Shown here: piece by piece, positions 34,874 to 43,132 of the stretch
How the letters are laid out: every line of letters begins with the position of its first letter
How positions within the stretch are numbered: the stretch's first letter is position 1
Assembly (NCBI RefSeq): GCF_003054265.1
Contig: NZ_QBKT01000006.1
Span: 248,001 to 312,000 of the forward strand
Origin: Kordia periserrulae
Lineage (GTDB): Bacteria; Bacteroidota; Bacteroidia; Flavobacteriales; Flavobacteriaceae
Length of the DNA: 64,000 nt
Reading direction: 5' to 3'
The notes under the pieces: model-generated
The model's database searches: none
Seen by the model: only the letters and a program-made list of their open reading frames with translations
Told to the model about the DNA's origin: nothing
Program-made: the position numbers and the translations under genes

Positions 34874-36303
34874 TGCCAAAAAGAAAAAAGACGAAAATAG
34901 TAGCTACACTTGGACCAGCATCAGGATCAAGAGAAGTCATGAAAGAAATGATAGAGCAAGGCGTAGATGTATTTCGCATCAACTTTTCGCATGCGAATTA
35001 TGAAGACGTAAAAGAGCGTATTGCTATCATTCGCGAACTCAGTGAAGAATACGGATTTAACACGTCCATCTTAGCCGATTTACAAGGGCCAAAATTGCGT
35101 GTGGGCATCATGTCAGAAGACGTGATTGTAGAGCCTGGCGATCATATAAAATTCTGTACAGGAGAAGAATTCAAAGGAACTTCTGAGAAAGTGTATATGA
35201 ACTATCAAAACTTTCCGCGCGATGTAAAATCTGGAGAACGCATTCTTCTCGATGACGGAAAACTCATCTTTGAAGTTGTCGATACAGATGGCGAACAAGA
35301 AGTGACCGCAAAAGTAATTCAAGGCGGACCGTTAAAGTCGAAAAAAGGGGTGAATCTGCCAAATACAAACATTTCATTGCCTGCATTGACCGAAAAAGAT
35401 GTAGAAGATGCCATTTTTGCTATTGGACAAGAAGTGGATTGGATTGCACTCTCATTTGTACGTCACAGTCAAGACTTGATGGATTTGCAAGCGATTATCA
35501 ACGAGCATTCTAATCATAAAATTCCAATCATTGCGAAAATAGAAAAACCAGAAGCAGTTGAGAATATCGATAAAATTGTGGCTTATTGTGATGGTTTAAT
35601 GGTAGCACGAGGCGATTTAGGGGTAGAAGTGCCTGCGCAAGAAGTACCTTTGATTCAAAAACAATTGGTATTGCGTGCTAAAAAAGCCAGAATTCCAGTC
35701 ATCATTGCGACACAAATGATGGAAACGATGATTACAAGCTTAACGCCAACAAGAGCTGAGGTAAATGACGTTGCCAATTCGGTAATGGATGGTGCAGACG
35801 CCGTGATGCTTTCTGGAGAAACCTCTGTGGGAAAATATCCAGTGCAAGTTATTGAGCAAATGACACGTATCATTAAAAGTGTGGAAGATTCGCCATTGAT
35901 TCAAGTGCCGCATTCGCCACCGCATATTCGTACCAAAAGATACATCACAAAATCAGTGTGTTATCACGCATCGCACATGGCAAACGAAATCAAGGCGAAA
36001 GCCATTTGTACTTTGACCAATAGTGGATACACCGCATTCCAAATTTCGGCGTGGCGACCAGCGTCACACATTCTAGTATTTACATCCAACAAACGAATTC
36101 TGTCACAACTCAACCTTCTTTGGGGCGTAAAAGCATTTTACTACGACAAATTTGTCAGTACAGATGATACGGTTGATGATGTAAATTTAATTGCGAAAGA
36201 AAAAAAGTTTGTCAAAAAAGGCGATATGCTCATCAACTTAGCAGCCATGCCAATTACAGACAAAGGAATGGTTAACACCTTGCGTGTTTCATTAATTGAA
36301 TAA
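34873..36303 (+). CDS. pyk: pyruvate kinase
   Basis: A 476-residue glycolytic enzyme converting phosphoenolpyruvate and ADP to pyruvate and ATP. Visible are KTKIVATLGPAS and INFSHANYED (substrate-binding), the active-site signature IPIIAKIEKPEAVENI near residue 215 (catalytic Lys), GLMVARGDLGVE (Mg binding) and ATQMMETMI. The C-terminal allosteric domain is present. Translationally coupled to the IPExxxVDY gene. Confidence 0.97.
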   Translation: MPKRKKTKIVATLGPASGSREVMKEMIEQGVDVFRINFSHANYEDVKERIAIIRELSEEYGFNTSILADLQGPKLRVGIMSEDVIVEPGDHIKFCTGEEFKGTSEKVYMNYQNFPRDVKSGERILLDDGKLIFEVVDTDGEQEVTAKVIQGGPLKSKKGVNLPNTNISLPALTEKDVEDAIFAIGQEVDWIALSFVRHSQDLMDLQAIINEHSNHKIPIIAKIEKPEAVENIDKIVAYCDGLMVARGDLGVEVPAQEVPLIQKQLVLRAKKARIPVIIATQMMETMITSLTPTRAEVNDVANSVMDGADAVMLSGETSVGKYPVQVIEQMTRIIKSVEDSPLIQVPHSPPHIRTKRYITKSVCYHASHMANEIKAKAICTLTNSGYTAFQISAWRPASHILVFTSNKRILSQLNLLWGVKAFYYDKFVSTDDTVDDVNLIAKEKKFVKKGDMLINLAAMPITDKGMVNTLRVSLIE

Positions 36304-36332
36304 ATAACGTATAAAATTATTTCATATATTGC

Positions 36333-36374
36333 AATATGCTTCTTTACAAACTTTGTATAGAAGCATATTTTTTT
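36333..36374 (+). terminator. intrinsic terminator of pyk
   Basis: AATATGCTTCT / AGAAGCATATT stem, 15-base loop, T7 tract. Confidence 0.85.
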
Positions 36375-36394
36375 AACCAAACAAAATTTCCCTT

Positions 36395-37108
36395 ATGAAT
36401 GAAGACTTTTTAGACGAAGTCGGAAAAGACCCGCGAAAACCTCGTAGCAATTTTAATGAGAAGCCTGCTGATTCGCAAAATCAGACCGAAGAGCCGCCAG
36501 TAACGAATGACGAATACAAGGAAAAAATCAACAAGAATATTAAAAAGGGTTGTGTTGGTTGTTTGACGATTTTTGTCTTTTTAATGTTGATTGGATATTG
36601 TGCTGACAGAATGTTAGAGCCTGAAGGCGATGATTTACGCTACGAACTTTTTGAAAAAGACGTTGCACAACTCACTAGCAATGTTTCGGAAGATGAACCG
36701 CTAACTATGATTGCTAAAAAATGTATAGAATCGAGTATTTACATTGAAACGCAAGAAAAAAAGTTTCTACAAAAAACAAAAACGACCAAAAAGAATATTA
36801 GCAAAAACACAGTAGAATATTTTACACGAATTAATGAAAATAAATTATTAGTATTGGTCAAACTTCCCGATTTAGGAAAAATAGAATCTTCTACAAAAGA
36901 CGTCTTTTTTGAAGCCTTGTTGGAGTGTTATTCCTATGTAGAAAACAGTTTAGGAATAGAAGAATACTTCATCGGAGTTCAGTTTGGAAGTAGTTCGTAC
37001 ATGGTGGAAGCTCCCGAAAAATACGAAGATGCTGTACGACAAGGAGAAAGAAGAATTTTACCATTTTACGACGAAATGATACAAGACAGTTTATCAATTG
37101 AAAACTAA
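36395..37108 (+). CDS. hypothetical protein with one membrane segment
   Basis: A 237-residue protein of unknown function. A charged, Pro-rich N-terminus of about 50 residues is followed by CVGCLTIFVFLMLIGYCADRM, a single membrane helix near 51-71 with flanking cysteines. The rest is a soluble domain rich in Lys and Glu with repeated ENKLLVLVKLPDLG-type strands. TTAACCAAAC lies 12 bases before the ATG. A phosphatase-like gene follows after 15 bases, so they may be co-transcribed. Confidence 0.7.
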   Translation: MNEDFLDEVGKDPRKPRSNFNEKPADSQNQTEEPPVTNDEYKEKINKNIKKGCVGCLTIFVFLMLIGYCADRMLEPEGDDLRYELFEKDVAQLTSNVSEDEPLTMIAKKCIESSIYIETQEKKFLQKTKTTKKNISKNTVEYFTRINENKLLVLVKLPDLGKIESSTKDVFFEALLECYSYVENSLGIEEYFIGVQFGSSSYMVEAPEKYEDAVRQGERRILPFYDEMIQDSLSIEN

Positions 37109-37123
37109 CATAAAAACGTTAAA

Positions 37124-37741
37124 ATGTTACCAGAATTACACCAAAACATTGAAAAGCTTACGCAGGATTTCGACTCAATTCCGTCAGAAAGAAAAGCACA
37201 GTTGGAAACACTTTCTGCTTACATTCAAGAAAAATATCAGGCTCAAAAAACGCCCAAACTAATCGTTATTTGTACGCACAACTCCAGAAGAAGTCACTTA
37301 GGACAATTGTGGTTGGCAGCTGCGGCAGATTATTACAAGTTACCTAACGTAGAAACCTATTCTGGAGGAACAGAAGCCACAGCATTTAATCCGAATGCGG
37401 TAGCGGCTGTACAACGAATTGGTTTTCAAATTTCCAAATTAGTGGAAGCAGAAAATCCTATTTACAAAGTGCAATGGCAGGAAAATCAAGAAGCATATCA
37501 TGCATTTTCCAAACGTTTTGAAGAGGCTCCAAATCCAACACAAGAATTTGCTGCGATTATGGTTTGCTCAGAAGCAGACGAAGGTTGTCCGTTTGTACCT
37601 GGAACCGATTTTAGAATTGCACTACCATTTGAAGATCCAAAAGCCTTTGACGGAACACCGAAAGAAGCCGAAAAATATGACGAACGCTGCCAACAAATCG
37701 GAACGGAAATGTTGTATGTGCTGTCGAAAGTTTCGGTGTAA
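37124..37741 (+). CDS. low-molecular-weight phosphatase / ArsC-like protein
   Basis: A 205-residue protein of the LMW protein-tyrosine phosphatase/arsenate reductase fold. The phosphate loop C50THNSRR56 (CX5R) is clear and is followed by SHLGQLW, as in the Bacteroidota ArsC-like group (CTHNSRRSH). A second candidate region VCSEADEGCPFVPGTDFRIALPFEDP contains the general acid Asp. It may reduce arsenate or dephosphorylate a protein; no ars genes are adjacent, so arsenate is not assured. Confidence 0.8.
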   Translation: MLPELHQNIEKLTQDFDSIPSERKAQLETLSAYIQEKYQAQKTPKLIVICTHNSRRSHLGQLWLAAAADYYKLPNVETYSGGTEATAFNPNAVAAVQRIGFQISKLVEAENPIYKVQWQENQEAYHAFSKRFEEAPNPTQEFAAIMVCSEADEGCPFVPGTDFRIALPFEDPKAFDGTPKEAEKYDERCQQIGTEMLYVLSKVSV

Positions 37742-37803
37742 ACTAAAAGGTTGAAAATTGAAAGATTAAAAAATTGGTTTTCAAATTAGTACATTATAAA
37801 AAG

Positions 37804-37918
37804 TCGTCACTTCGAGTAAAATTCTGCAAGAATTTTGTATCGAGAAGTGCTATGAAAACCAATTACTTCAAATCACTTCTCGATACAAATTTGCTACGCA
37901 AATTCACTCGAAGAGACG
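37804..37918. repeat. head-to-head pair of R1 hairpin repeats
   Basis: Units at 37804-37850 (plus, inner stem AAATTC/GAATTT) and 37872-37918 (minus, inner stem AATTTG/CAAATT), the same arrangement as at 5655-5767 with different inner stems. Confidence 0.85.
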
Positions 37919-37932
37919 TTCATTTCCTTATT

Positions 37933-37957
37933 GTCATTCCTGCAAAGGCAGGAATCC
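37933..37957 (+). repeat. R2 palindromic repeat
   Basis: GTCATTCCTGCAAAGGCAGGAATCC; stem ATTCCTGC/GCAGGAAT. Confidence 0.88.
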
Positions 37958-37972
37958 AAAATACTTCATGGT

Positions 37973-37999
37973 GGATTCCGTATCAAGTGCGGAATGACA
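37973..37999 (+). repeat. R2 palindromic repeat, GC-variant stem
   Basis: Stem ATTCCG/CGGAAT with loop TATCAAGTG and the usual GATTCC start and AATGACA end. Confidence 0.85.
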
Positions 38000-38014
38000 A
38001 AATGTAATTCAAGC

Positions 38015-38044
38015 GTCATGCTGAACTTGATTCAGCATCTCACA
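38015..38044 (+). repeat. R3 palindromic repeat, copy 2
   Basis: GTCATGCTGAACTTGATTCAGCATCTCACA; stem ATGCTGAA/TTCAGCAT around CTTGA. Confidence 0.85.
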
Positions 38045-38083
38045 ACAAGCTAAAAATCAAAAATCGGCAATCGTACATCAAAT

Positions 38084-38109
38084 AGATTCCTGCCTCCGCA
38101 GGAATGACA
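38084..38109 (+). repeat. R2 palindromic repeat
   Basis: AGATTCCTGCCTCCGCAGGAATGACA; stem ATTCCTGC/GCAGGAAT. Confidence 0.88.
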
Positions 38110-38187
38110 GACAAAATTAGATATCTAAGAGCTACAGCAATCTAAAGTGAAGCACGTCTAAAAGATTCTGCGCAAGCGGAAACAAGT

Positions 38188-39300
38188 CTAAAAATCAAAC
38201 TTCAACTGCACTGAAAAACGCTGTTTTTCCTCAGGTTTTTGCTCTTTCTTTTGATCCTTATCCGTGTTCAAATTGCTCAACGAAATGCCTAACAAACGCA
38301 CGGAATCTTTCAATTTTTCTTGATACAACAATTCTTTTGCAGTTTCTAAAATCAAGCTTTTATCAGAAATATAATAGGCAATCGTTTTGCTGCGGGTTTG
38401 TGTCGTGAAATCGCTATATTTAATCTTTAGCGTGATGGTTTTTCCAGAAACATCATAGCGTTTTAGTCGCTTTTCGAGTTCTTTGGCGATATTTTCGAGC
38501 TTCTCCAGCATAAAAATTTCACTAGTCAAATTGTCTGAAAACGTTCGTTCCGCGCCCACCGATTTCGCAATTCGATTCGGTTTTACAGCACTCAAATGAA
38601 TCCCACGAACCACGTTGTAATAAAAACTTCCCGATTTCCCAAAATGCTCCGTTAAAAAATCAACATCTTTGGTTTTTAAATCTTTTCCCGTAAAAATTCC
38701 CAACTGATACATGCGCTCCGCGGTTACTTTTCCAACGCCATAAAACTTCCGAATGTCTAAATTCTCTAAAAATTCCAACACTTCTTCTGGCGGCACCGTT
38801 TTTTGTCCGTTGGGTTTATTGTAATCACTAGCAACTTTGGCAATAAACTTATTAATGGAAATTCCCGCAGAAGCGGTCAGACCAACATTTTCTAAAATTT
38901 TTGCACGAATTTCTTCGGCAATCAAAGACGCGCTCGGATTTCCTTTTTTATTTTGTGTAACGTCCAAATACGCTTCATCTAGTGACAACGGCTCTACCAA
39001 ATCGGTATACTCATAAAAAATAGCGCGAATTTGTTGTGAAATCTCTTTGTAGCGGTCAAATCGTGGTCGGACAAAAATTAATTCTGGACATCTTTTTTTA
39101 GCCAAAAATCCGCTCATCGCGCTGCGTACACCAAACTTTCTAGCTTCGTAACTTGCTGCACTTACCACGCCACGCTTAGCACCGCCACCAACAGCCAACG
39201 GTTTTCCTTTCAATTCAGGATTGTCCAATTGTTCTACAGACGCATAAAACGCGTCCATATCAACGTGAATAATTTTTCGCAACGGGAAATCGAAATCCAT
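38188..39300 (-). CDS. dinB: DNA polymerase IV (Y family)
   Basis: A 370-residue translesion polymerase. Catalytic acids are in HVDMDAFYASVEQ (Asp14, Asp16) and SLDEAYLDV (Asp-Glu near 107). The thumb helix-hairpin-helix region is GVGKVTAERMYQLGI, followed by a little-finger domain. The C-terminus (PEEKQRFSVQLKFDF) lacks a clear QxxLF clamp motif but ends in a hydrophobic tail. ATG 39300 is used instead of a TTG at 39306. It is divergent from the CYTH gene with only 40 bases between starts. Confidence 0.94.
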   Translation of the reverse strand: MDFDFPLRKIIHVDMDAFYASVEQLDNPELKGKPLAVGGGAKRGVVSAASYEARKFGVRSAMSGFLAKKRCPELIFVRPRFDRYKEISQQIRAIFYEYTDLVEPLSLDEAYLDVTQNKKGNPSASLIAEEIRAKILENVGLTASAGISINKFIAKVASDYNKPNGQKTVPPEEVLEFLENLDIRKFYGVGKVTAERMYQLGIFTGKDLKTKDVDFLTEHFGKSGSFYYNVVRGIHLSAVKPNRIAKSVGAERTFSDNLTSEIFMLEKLENIAKELEKRLKRYDVSGKTITLKIKYSDFTTQTRSKTIAYYISDKSLILETAKELLYQEKLKDSVRLLGISLSNLNTDKDQKKEQKPEEKQRFSVQLKFDF

Positions 39301-39340
39301 ATTCAAAATTATGATATCTTTAGCCTATATTATAGTTTTC

Positions 39341-39817
39341 ATGCAAGAAATAGAACGAAAATTTCTCGTCAATAATTTACAATTTAAAGAAGAAGCCACC
39401 AATGCTTTCGAAATTGCACAAGGTTTCCTCAACACACATCCCGAACGTACGGTGCGCGTTCGTATCAAAGGACAGCAAGGATTTTTAACCGTCAAAGGAA
39501 AATCAAACGAAAGTGGTACGAGTCGTTTTGAGTGGGAAACTGAAATTCCTGTAGCAGAAGCGAAGCAATTATTGGTACTTTGTGAAAAAGGCATTATTGA
39601 AAAAAAACGCTATCACATTCCACACGGAAATCATATTTTTGAAGTTGATGAGTTTTTTGGAGATAATGAAGGATTAATCGTTGTAGAAGTCGAATTGCAA
39701 CACGAAAACGAAACGTTCTCCAAACCAACGTGGCTTGGAAAAGAAGTCACAGGACAACCCAAATATTACAACTCACAACTCAGTAAAAAACCGTATAAAA
39801 CCTGGCATCATGAATAA
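39341..39817 (+). CDS. CYTH domain protein
   Basis: A 158-residue CYTH-fold protein with the N-terminal signature Glu3-Ile-Glu5-Arg-Lys7 (ExExK) that coordinates Mg and triphosphate in the tunnel. TVRVRIKG, FLTVKGK and FEVDEFFGDNEGLIVVEVEL are the other tunnel strands. Relatives hydrolyse inorganic or organic triphosphates; adenylate cyclase activity is less likely for this size. ATG 39341 starts at the conserved motif. Its last 8 bases overlap the next gene. Confidence 0.88.
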   Translation: MQEIERKFLVNNLQFKEEATNAFEIAQGFLNTHPERTVRVRIKGQQGFLTVKGKSNESGTSRFEWETEIPVAEAKQLLVLCEKGIIEKKRYHIPHGNHIFEVDEFFGDNEGLIVVEVELQHENETFSKPTWLGKEVTGQPKYYNSQLSKKPYKTWHHE

Positions 39818-40322
39818 ATATATCTATTTCATTCTTATCGCAATTTTGAGTGTTTCTTGCAATGATTCAACCCAAAAAGTAACGAAAACGGAAACTAAAA
39901 AAACTGTTGAACCATCCAAAGATGTAAAAAAATATTCACGAGAGTATATTCAAAAGCTCATGAACAAAGGTCATAAAATCATCGAAATGACGGACCCAAA
40001 AACGAAGGACACCATTTTAATGCAGGAATATTTTATTGCATTTCTGAAAAAAGGAGAAAATCGTTCACAAACCCAACAAGAAGCAGACAGTTTGCAGCGT
40101 TTGCACATTTTACATCTCAAAAAAATGTATGACTTAGGCTATGCGGATATTTCCGGACCTTTTGGTGAATTGGATGGCGACATTCGCGGTATCACCATTT
40201 ACAATGTTCCAACGCTTGAAATGGCAGACAGTTTGGCAAATTCTGATCCATCTGTAAAAGCGGGGCGACTCAAAATTGAAATGCATCCTTGGTGGGCAGG
40301 AAAAGGCTATTATTTGCGATAA
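39810..40322 (+). CDS. YCII-like lipoprotein
   Basis: A 170-residue lipoprotein: MNKYIYFILIAILSVSC with Cys17 lipidated, then a Lys/Thr linker, then a YCII-like dimeric alpha-beta domain (YFIAFLKKGENR near 70-81, LGYADISGPFGELDGDIRGITIYNVPTLEMADSLANSDPSVKAGRLKIEMHPWW). The YciI fold has weak peroxidase or lactone-isomerase relatives, but no role is known here. It overlaps the CYTH gene by 8 bases and is followed by an EEP-family gene after 10 bases, so these three form an operon. Confidence 0.82.
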   Translation: MNKYIYFILIAILSVSCNDSTQKVTKTETKKTVEPSKDVKKYSREYIQKLMNKGHKIIEMTDPKTKDTILMQEYFIAFLKKGENRSQTQQEADSLQRLHILHLKKMYDLGYADISGPFGELDGDIRGITIYNVPTLEMADSLANSDPSVKAGRLKIEMHPWWAGKGYYLR

Positions 40323-40332
40323 ATTTATTCCT

Positions 40333-41214
40333 GTGAAATTTAAAACGTATTTCAAAAAATCACTACAAATTTTCTTGTGTATCGCTATTTTGATACACTT
40401 CACGATTAAAGACACGTTTTACCTTTCCTCCTTGCTATTTTACACAACGCCGCTTCCGCTGATTGCACTTGGGTTGTTGTTTTTACTGTTATTTGTAAAG
40501 GCTTCCGCCAGAAAATACTATGTGATAGCTGCAGTTGTCATTGGCGGAATTTGGTTCACTAGAAGCTATACATTTTCGGCTAAAGTTGCTACTGAAAATG
40601 CTACGGAAGTTGTACTTTGGAATGGTTATCGACGTGCCAATTTTGAAGATGCTTTTGCAGAAAGTAACTCCATTCCTGATGTATTGGTGATGATTGAAGC
40701 AGATGAAAAAAACTATCAAAAAATTCGTGAAAACTATCCAAACTACCATTTTGAATTGACCGAAAAAGCGATTGGAATTTTTTCCAAAACGCCTGTACAA
40801 ATTCACTCCAATATCAAAACAGAACAGCATGTTGTTGTGGTTCATTTTAGCACAAAAAACACAAATTTTTATGCCATAGATGTTTCTGCAGACTTGCGAT
40901 TTTTTCGAAAAAACATGCTTCAAAGTGTGCTTTCTGAAATAAAAACAAGCGAAAAAAATATCATTTTGGGTGACTTTAATACACCTTTTGAGTCAATTTT
41001 CTTTGAAAATTTCAAAAAAAATTACCAACATGCATTTGCAGAAAAAGGCAACGGATTTCGAGAAACGTGGTTTTGGAACATTCCGCTCTTATCATTAGAC
41101 CACATCTGGGTTTCCAACGATTTAGAAATTCTAAAAACGGAAAAAATAAGTACGTGGAAATCCGATCATTCCATGCTGAAAATGTACCTCAAAAATGAGT
41201 CCGTCAAAAAATAA
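40333..41214 (+). CDS. membrane-anchored endonuclease/exonuclease/phosphatase family protein
   Basis: A 293-residue protein with two or three N-terminal membrane helices (about 10-75) and a C-terminal DNase I-like EEP domain: ILGDFNTPFES and LDHIWVS and SDHSMLKMYL carry the expected Asp, Asn and His. The first EEP strand is replaced by a degenerate segment (WNGYRRANFEDAF), so activity is not certain. GTG 40333 is chosen because it begins 10 bases after the YCII stop and removes an overlap of 47 bases. Third gene of the CYTH-YCII operon. Confidence 0.78.
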   Translation: MKFKTYFKKSLQIFLCIAILIHFTIKDTFYLSSLLFYTTPLPLIALGLLFLLLFVKASARKYYVIAAVVIGGIWFTRSYTFSAKVATENATEVVLWNGYRRANFEDAFAESNSIPDVLVMIEADEKNYQKIRENYPNYHFELTEKAIGIFSKTPVQIHSNIKTEQHVVVVHFSTKNTNFYAIDVSADLRFFRKNMLQSVLSEIKTSEKNIILGDFNTPFESIFFENFKKNYQHAFAEKGNGFRETWFWNIPLLSLDHIWVSNDLEILKTEKISTWKSDHSMLKMYLKNESVKK

Positions 41215-41215
41215 A

Positions 41216-41248
41216 TTTGGAAATTTAAAAAATCATATTCTATATTTG
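41216..41248 (+). promoter_or_regulatory. promoter of the leader RNA
   Basis: TTTG, 21 bases, TATATTTG, a full -33/-7 match. Transcription would begin near 41255. Confidence 0.75.
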
Positions 41249-41254
41249 CAACCG

Positions 41255-41436
41255 TCGAAAAGCGACAGAAAAAATTAAGTAGTAACAAAAACGAAAACGT
41301 GCAAAAAGTAAAATTTACATATCGAAACAGTGTTGGAAACATTCCGATGCACGACTTGGGTTTTGCCAGTTGTACATTTCAATAGAAATATAACTCATTA
41401 ATAAAAACCCGAGTCCAACAAAGGCTCGGGTTTTTT
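41255..41436 (+). ncRNA. candidate short transcript (~180 nt) with 28-codon ORF
   Basis: It is bounded by the promoter above and the terminator at 41403-41436. A 28-codon ORF starting GTG at 41299 (MQKVKFTYRNSV... ending ASCTFQ) could be a leader peptide, or the RNA could be non-coding. A small GTCG/CGAC hairpin sits at its 5' end. No known RNA family is recognised. Confidence 0.4.
41403..41436 (+). terminator. intrinsic terminator 1 of leader region
   Basis: AAACCCGAG / CTCGGGTTT with 11-base loop and T6 tract. Confidence 0.88.
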
Positions 41437-41567
41437 AATGCTCATTTTTTAAAAATATGCTCGCAAAAGCAACAAAACATATCGTAACAAACACTGTGAA
41501 TGCACAGCTATTGTTCATTTTAGAACCAAACTATTCTTTGGGTTAAAAGAATATATACAACATTATC

Positions 41568-41602
41568 AAAGCTCGGTTCTATGGCAGAATCGGGCTTTTT
41601 TG
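41568..41602 (+). terminator. intrinsic terminator 2 of leader region
   Basis: AAGCTCGGTTCT / AGAATCGGGCTT stem of 12 pairs (two G-U), ATGGC loop, T6 tract. Confidence 0.85.
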
Positions 41603-41814
41603 TTTTATAACAACTTGAAACATAAAAATCGTGTAGCTACACAAAAAGAACAAATGAATTTAATCAAACAGATGGAGCGACTGTAAACTCGGGAGTGTGT
41701 TTTCAGTGCTAACTAAAAAGAATTTTTAATCATAAAAAAACAAACAATGCGACAAGAAAGACAAACACGCAGATTTAAAATTTTCACTGAAAATAACACT
41801 CAAAAAATACAGTC

Positions 41815-43122
41815 ATGGAAACACAACATATACATCGAAAACACATTTCGAAATCCCGACGATTAAAGGAAAAATTAGCCGCAAAAGCAAAGGAAGCAGC
41901 ATTACAAGAATGCTTACAAAAACATAACAAAGCAAAAAAAGTACTGTTTCCAGCATTGGTCGAAAAAATTTATGAAGGCAAAGAACGACTTGAGTATGAA
42001 AGTGGTTCGTTAGCTCATATCTTGGCAAATCAGTTCGGAGGGTTTCACAAGAAAAAGCAGTCACGCCGACGTGAAGCATTCAAAGAAATACTCTTGCATC
42101 TATACAAAAAACGTTGTACAAAGTTGCTGAGAAATGAGCATTACTTACGCGTAGTTTCACTAATTGCTTGGTTTAGCACTTCGGCAGTTCGCGATATCGC
42201 TACTTGGAAGCGAAATAGTCACAATGCAGACAAACAACTGAAAAGTATTATTACACACTGTTTTGTAACCTATGAAGTTCCTGCATTTATGTACGAAGCT
42301 TGGTTCGATTTCAATCGCAAACACATTTCTTGGTTTATCGATTTAGGACGTGGACAAAGTGTAAAAACACTTACCAAAGTGCCTGTACGATTAACGAAAA
42401 AAGGAGCACATCAATTTTTACAAGCTCCTGCCGAATACACCATTGAAATGGCATTGCGAAGAGCACAAGCCTTGGCTTTTGGAAACGATGAATTGCTAGC
42501 AGGACGCATTGCATGTACAAGATTGAGTAGAAATGGTTTTCGACACGAAACTTTCTGGGAAACGGTGATTCAGTTCTTGATGAAGCAAACGATGTTGGAT
42601 TTCAATAAGATGGAAGAAATCATCGATTATTTGAACGATTGTATTCGCAACAATCCTGACTATTCTATCAAAGGACGCACCATTGCATCGCTTACCAGAC
42701 AATCGGATGCATGGCATATAGAGCAAGCGATACACAATGCCAATAAGGTGGAAAAATTTACTTGGAAACCTACACTCGATACGTCTTTTTTTATGGCTAA
42801 AAAGAACGGAAGTGATGTAAAAAAATATCGTTTGTTCGAATTGTGCTCTTCGGAAGAGTTGATTAGAGAAGGACGAAAAATGAATCACTGTGTAGCTTCG
42901 TATGCGCGTTCATGCTGCGTAAAAGTAGCCGCGATATTTACGCTACGATGTGTTAGTTTTTCTAAAGGATTAGAAACTTTAGCAACGATTGAAGTTGATA
43001 TCAAATCGCAGACTATCGTGCAAGCAAAAGCACGATTTAATCAGCCAATTTCTCCAATCGCCCAAAAAATAATGACAGATTGGGCAATGGAACACGAATT
43101 AAAAATCGGGAAATGGCTTTAA
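41815..43122 (+). CDS. PcfJ-like domain protein
   Basis: A 435-residue protein with the PcfJ-like C-terminal pattern RKMNHCVASYARSCC (354-368), a strand pair around IFTLRCVSF and LETLATIEVD, and IVQAKARFNQP. The basic N-terminus is rich in Lys/Arg. PcfJ was first noted on conjugative plasmids, but chromosomal copies are common in Bacteroidota and their role is not established. The RtcB gene follows after 10 bases on the same strand, so an RNA-repair link is the best contextual clue. The leader with two terminators upstream suggests regulated expression. Confidence 0.8.
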   Translation: METQHIHRKHISKSRRLKEKLAAKAKEAALQECLQKHNKAKKVLFPALVEKIYEGKERLEYESGSLAHILANQFGGFHKKKQSRRREAFKEILLHLYKKRCTKLLRNEHYLRVVSLIAWFSTSAVRDIATWKRNSHNADKQLKSIITHCFVTYEVPAFMYEAWFDFNRKHISWFIDLGRGQSVKTLTKVPVRLTKKGAHQFLQAPAEYTIEMALRRAQALAFGNDELLAGRIACTRLSRNGFRHETFWETVIQFLMKQTMLDFNKMEEIIDYLNDCIRNNPDYSIKGRTIASLTRQSDAWHIEQAIHNANKVEKFTWKPTLDTSFFMAKKNGSDVKKYRLFELCSSEELIREGRKMNHCVASYARSCCVKVAAIFTLRCVSFSKGLETLATIEVDIKSQTIVQAKARFNQPISPIAQKIMTDWAMEHELKIGKWL

Positions 43123-43132
43123 AATTTAAAAA

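Larger units (their letters stand above)
37742..38187. other. gene-free repeat cluster between convergent genes
   Basis: 446 bases with no coding signal. In order: a head-to-head R1 pair, two R2 copies, an R3 copy, a third R2 copy and R6 modules. It is the densest repeat cluster in the window. Confidence 0.75.
41215..41814. other. structured leader region upstream of PcfJ-RtcB
   Basis: 600 bases holding one strong promoter, two hairpin terminators with a short ORF before each (41299-41385 and 41457-41546), and the 12-base dyad GTGTAGCTACAC at 41631. No long ORF is present. The arrangement suggests one or two small RNAs or an attenuated leader. Confidence 0.6.

Noticed and set aside
41747-41866. 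39-codon frame overlapping the PcfJ-like start
   Set aside because: A -7 box is missing and it overlaps the gene by 52 bases; could be a leader peptide but nothing supports it.
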